This document shows positions 61,151 through 64,000 of a stretch of DNA of 64,000 bases, one piece after another. Made by a program: the position numbers and the translations under genes. The stretch is from Torreya grandis (lineage: Eukaryota; Streptophyta; Pinopsida; Cupressales; Taxaceae): the NCBI GenBank assembly GCA_037957365.1, contig JARHVA010001175.1, positions 483,501 through 547,500 on the forward strand, given 5' to 3'. A model generated the notes under the pieces. That model worked only from the letters and a program-made list of their open reading frames with translations, ran no database searches and was not told where the DNA came from. Position 1 is the stretch's first letter; each line of letters opens with the position of its first letter.

Positions 61151-63483
61151 CTTTCAAAAATCCAAAAATTTGCTAAGGTAAATAACAATATTAAACTAGG
61201 TTAAAGTTTGTGAATAGTTTAAAAATTGAATAAGGTAAAAGCCATCAATAAAATCATAAATTAGATAAGGTGAGATCTAAGTAAAATCTCAATTGGGAAA
61301 AAGACTAAGGCAATAAAAGATGATTAAAATAATAGCTTTCATAGATTCATTTGGTAAGGTCATAATCAAACACTTTACACAAAGCACAAAAAACATATGA
61401 GGCCAAAATACAAAGCCTATCAACTTAAGAAAACAAGAATGGGTCTAAATTGATATGATAAAACTAAAAATATATTCTAATTAGTTTAGAAGACTCATTA
61501 GATATTCACAAGGCAAACTCAATCTCAAGAGCCACCATATAAGGTAAAACTTCTAGTATTAACACATAGATCTAATCATTTATACCAAAGATGATATTCA
61601 ATAAGAGATTTTATGACATGTAAATATAGAGAGTTGAGGATTAGTCTTGAAATCATTTTTTGATCATTAATTAATTTCTGCAAGAGTTTCTATTGTTTAT
61701 CCCACCTAGTTACCTTATATTATTATTATTCTAGCCAAAAATCCCAGTTCTATTATAATTTTCCTTTTATATAAATTGCTTTAGTTTTAGGAGAGTCTAA
61801 AACAAATGAATTATTCAATTATTTAATTAATAAGTCTTTCCACAAGACATATATTTCCTTGAATATCATCAATATTCTAATTTTTTAGTCAAATCATATT
61901 GTTATTTCCAATAATAATCACCCAACCAATAATTGAGTCCACTCATAAGAGATAAACTTTGTCTAAAATATAATCAATCAAATTACAAGAAGAGACATAA
62001 AGTGTATTTGATATTATGATTATCACAAAGTTAAATCTAAGCACAAAATATTAATATACTACTAAAAAATCAATGTAGGCCTAATAATTACTCCTCAAAG
62101 TTAGTTACCTTCTAGGGAGGTCTACAGTAAAACCTTACTCTCTTCAATATTTTTAGCTCAAGATTTATTTAATATCTTATCTTACTTAGGCTATGTATTA
62201 TCACTAAAAGGTTAACCAACATAGTTCATACTATATGAGCATAAATCCATATCATAAAAAGGTTTATCATAGCTAGATTATTATAAGTAGAATAACATGT
62301 CCTCTTTATTATTAATGTCATATGTAGTCTAACTTACCTTCTTATGAGATGTACAATTCATATTTAAATAATCTAGAAATAGAGATATTACAATTAGATC
62401 ATGATGCAATGCACAAATTAGTCATAGAATATACAACTAAATATATTCACACACACACACACACATACATATACACTAAGTAGGACTCCCAATCAATAAT
62501 TTAACCAATCATTCTAGGCACATGGAATCACTGAGTAGGACTCCCAACTTTGAACATGTTCACATCATGGTACAATATAAATAAAGGCTTAAGGAAGTCA
62601 AGATGTTTGGCAGTCAAGGATATGGTTATTCAAAAGGTGACAATCCAAACATTTCATAGACAAAGAGGTTACTAACCTTAAAATTAATTCAAATAATAAT
62701 AAATAAAAAAAGATAAACCATGGGGATAAAAGCAATTAGTCATTCAACCAATAAGATGTGTTCCAATATATGGCAGCAAGAGGGATTTAGAAACCTACCA
62801 TTATGTCACACATGAGAGACTTAAACATTATTACATGATGAATAATTTAACCTTTCAATGCATAAATAACCTTATATGATGAAACCTTACTATCTAAGTA
62901 AGAAAAATTCCTAATAGCTAGAGGTACCATGGAGGAATGTCTCAACTCCAAACTCCCACATAAGGTTAGAAAAGACTATGGGGTGAACCAAGGACAACCA
63001 TATGTAAATAATCAAATATAAGAACTAATCCAAGTGGTTTTACTATTTATGAATAAAATAATTCAATTAAGAGTCAAAAAAACTTTATGCACTAAATAAT
63101 ATACTAGTTATAAAATAGAATCCTATTAGTCAATCCTAGTCCTTCTTGGGATCTTTTCTAAAACTTCTTCTATCCAAGGCTCTCCCTCTCTAGGTGTTTT
63201 TTTTCCTCCTACCCTTCTTAATAAAATGTCCAAAAAGGTCTTGTTTTAAGACATCTACCTTCCTTAAATAGGCATCTCTCCTCCTCACAACCCAATCAGA
63301 TCATGACAAGTGTATGTTCTTCCCTTGAATTGAATAACCACACTACTTTATAGCACACGAATTCATAAATGGATGTTATCTTTTATATTCCATAATTGTT
63401 CATGGCAGCTCTATAAAAATCCTATGGTTTCTTCTAGGGTAACCCACCTCTGTACACTAGGTTCAAGGAAAAAGAAATTAATG
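61151..63483. other. Unannotated AT-rich region
   Basis: No supportable gene. A short (AC)n tract lies at 62448-62465, and TAGGACTCCCAA occurs twice (62481 and 62537). A pyrimidine-rich stretch lies at 63120-63290. Confidence 0.4.
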
Positions 63484-63991
63484 GATAAGTTTATAATTCT
63501 GCCACTAGTCATTTTAGACATTAGTTTATTTCATTTGCATGTATTTAAGACAACTATCCAAAGTGTTTTGACCAACTAAGTAGTGATTATAATCCATTAA
63601 TACATGATAATACTAAATAAAGTGGCTAAATGGAATACAAGGCATCCAACTTGGATTAGTTAAGGTTTAAAACAAGATATTGGTTAGATATAGGATCACA
63701 CTTGATTTGATAATGATTAGTGTAGTCCTTATCACATGATAAGTTTATAATTCTACCACTAGTGATTTTAGACATTAGTTTATTTCATTTGTATGTATTT
63801 AAGACAACTATCCAAAGTGTTTTGACCAACTAAGTAGTGATTATAATCCATTAAGACATGATAATACTAAATAAAGTGGCTAAATGGAATACAAGGCATC
63901 CAACTTGGATTAGTTAAGGTTTAAAACAAGATATTGGTTAGATATAGGATCACACTTGATGTGATAATGATTAGTGTAGTCCTTATTATTT
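63484..63991. repeat. 254 bp tandem duplication, two near-identical units
   Basis: GATAAGTTTATAATTCT begins at 63484 and again at 63738. The units (63484-63737, 63738-63991) differ at only a handful of positions, far fewer than other repeats in the window, so the duplication is young. Sequence after the second unit differs from unit 1, so there is no third full copy here. Confidence 0.92.
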
Positions 63992-64000
63992 AATTGGAAA

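Overview
The window reads as intergenic DNA from a land plant with a large, repeat-rich nuclear genome. A gymnosperm or another giant-genome plant fits, but nothing here fixes the species. The DNA is AT-rich and visibly poor in CpG. It holds plant-type LTR retrotransposons of both superfamilies, all on the + strand and all broken by stops. I found no intact host gene, tRNA, rRNA or CRISPR array. Most in-frame stops sit where the family has Gln or Trp (CAG/CAA to TAG/TAA, TGG to TGA/TAG), which suggests ageing by deamination of methylated cytosine.

Region 1 (1-15275) is a Tat-like Ty3/gypsy element. It runs LTR (1036-1802), gag (2663-4140), protease, archaeal-type RNase H, reverse transcriptase, vestigial RNase H, integrase (to 8614), a 2.5 kb spacer, a long unrecognised extra ORF (11156-14300) and LTR (14314-15077). 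The end of the same extra ORF lies upstream of the left LTR (1-1035), and the same leader follows the right LTR. This looks like part of a head-to-tail array of such elements. A roughly 314 bp LINE-like insertion with a target-site duplication interrupts the integrase.

Region 2 (15276-36042) is older DNA. It has at least three very decayed gag-protease segments of gypsy type (19690-22060, 26400-30060, 31440-34750). A roughly 0.73 kb direct repeat (30085 and 34752) looks like LTRs around an element with no polymerase. There are also minisatellites, a 20-C run and a GT/AC palindrome.

Region 3 (36043-59112) is the most striking part. It is a head-to-tail array of Ty1/copia elements: three full-length units of about 7.3 kb plus a truncated fourth. 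Adjacent units meet LTR to LTR with only the dinucleotide AT between them, at both visible junctions. That AT is also the spacer between the LTR and the initiator-Met tRNA primer-binding site. The junctions therefore look like 2-LTR (circle or concatemer) joints rather than independent insertions. Each unit keeps gag, protease, integrase, RT and RNase H in order, and each has lost different key residues. The LTRs carry a TATA box, about 70 bp repeats in U3, a repeated GTTGGTGCTC motif and a (CT)n tract from about 14 to 97 bp long.

Region 4 (59113-64000) is decayed repeat DNA. It includes a protease-like fragment shared with region 2, microsatellites, a four-unit degenerate repeat and a 254 bp tandem duplication at the right edge.
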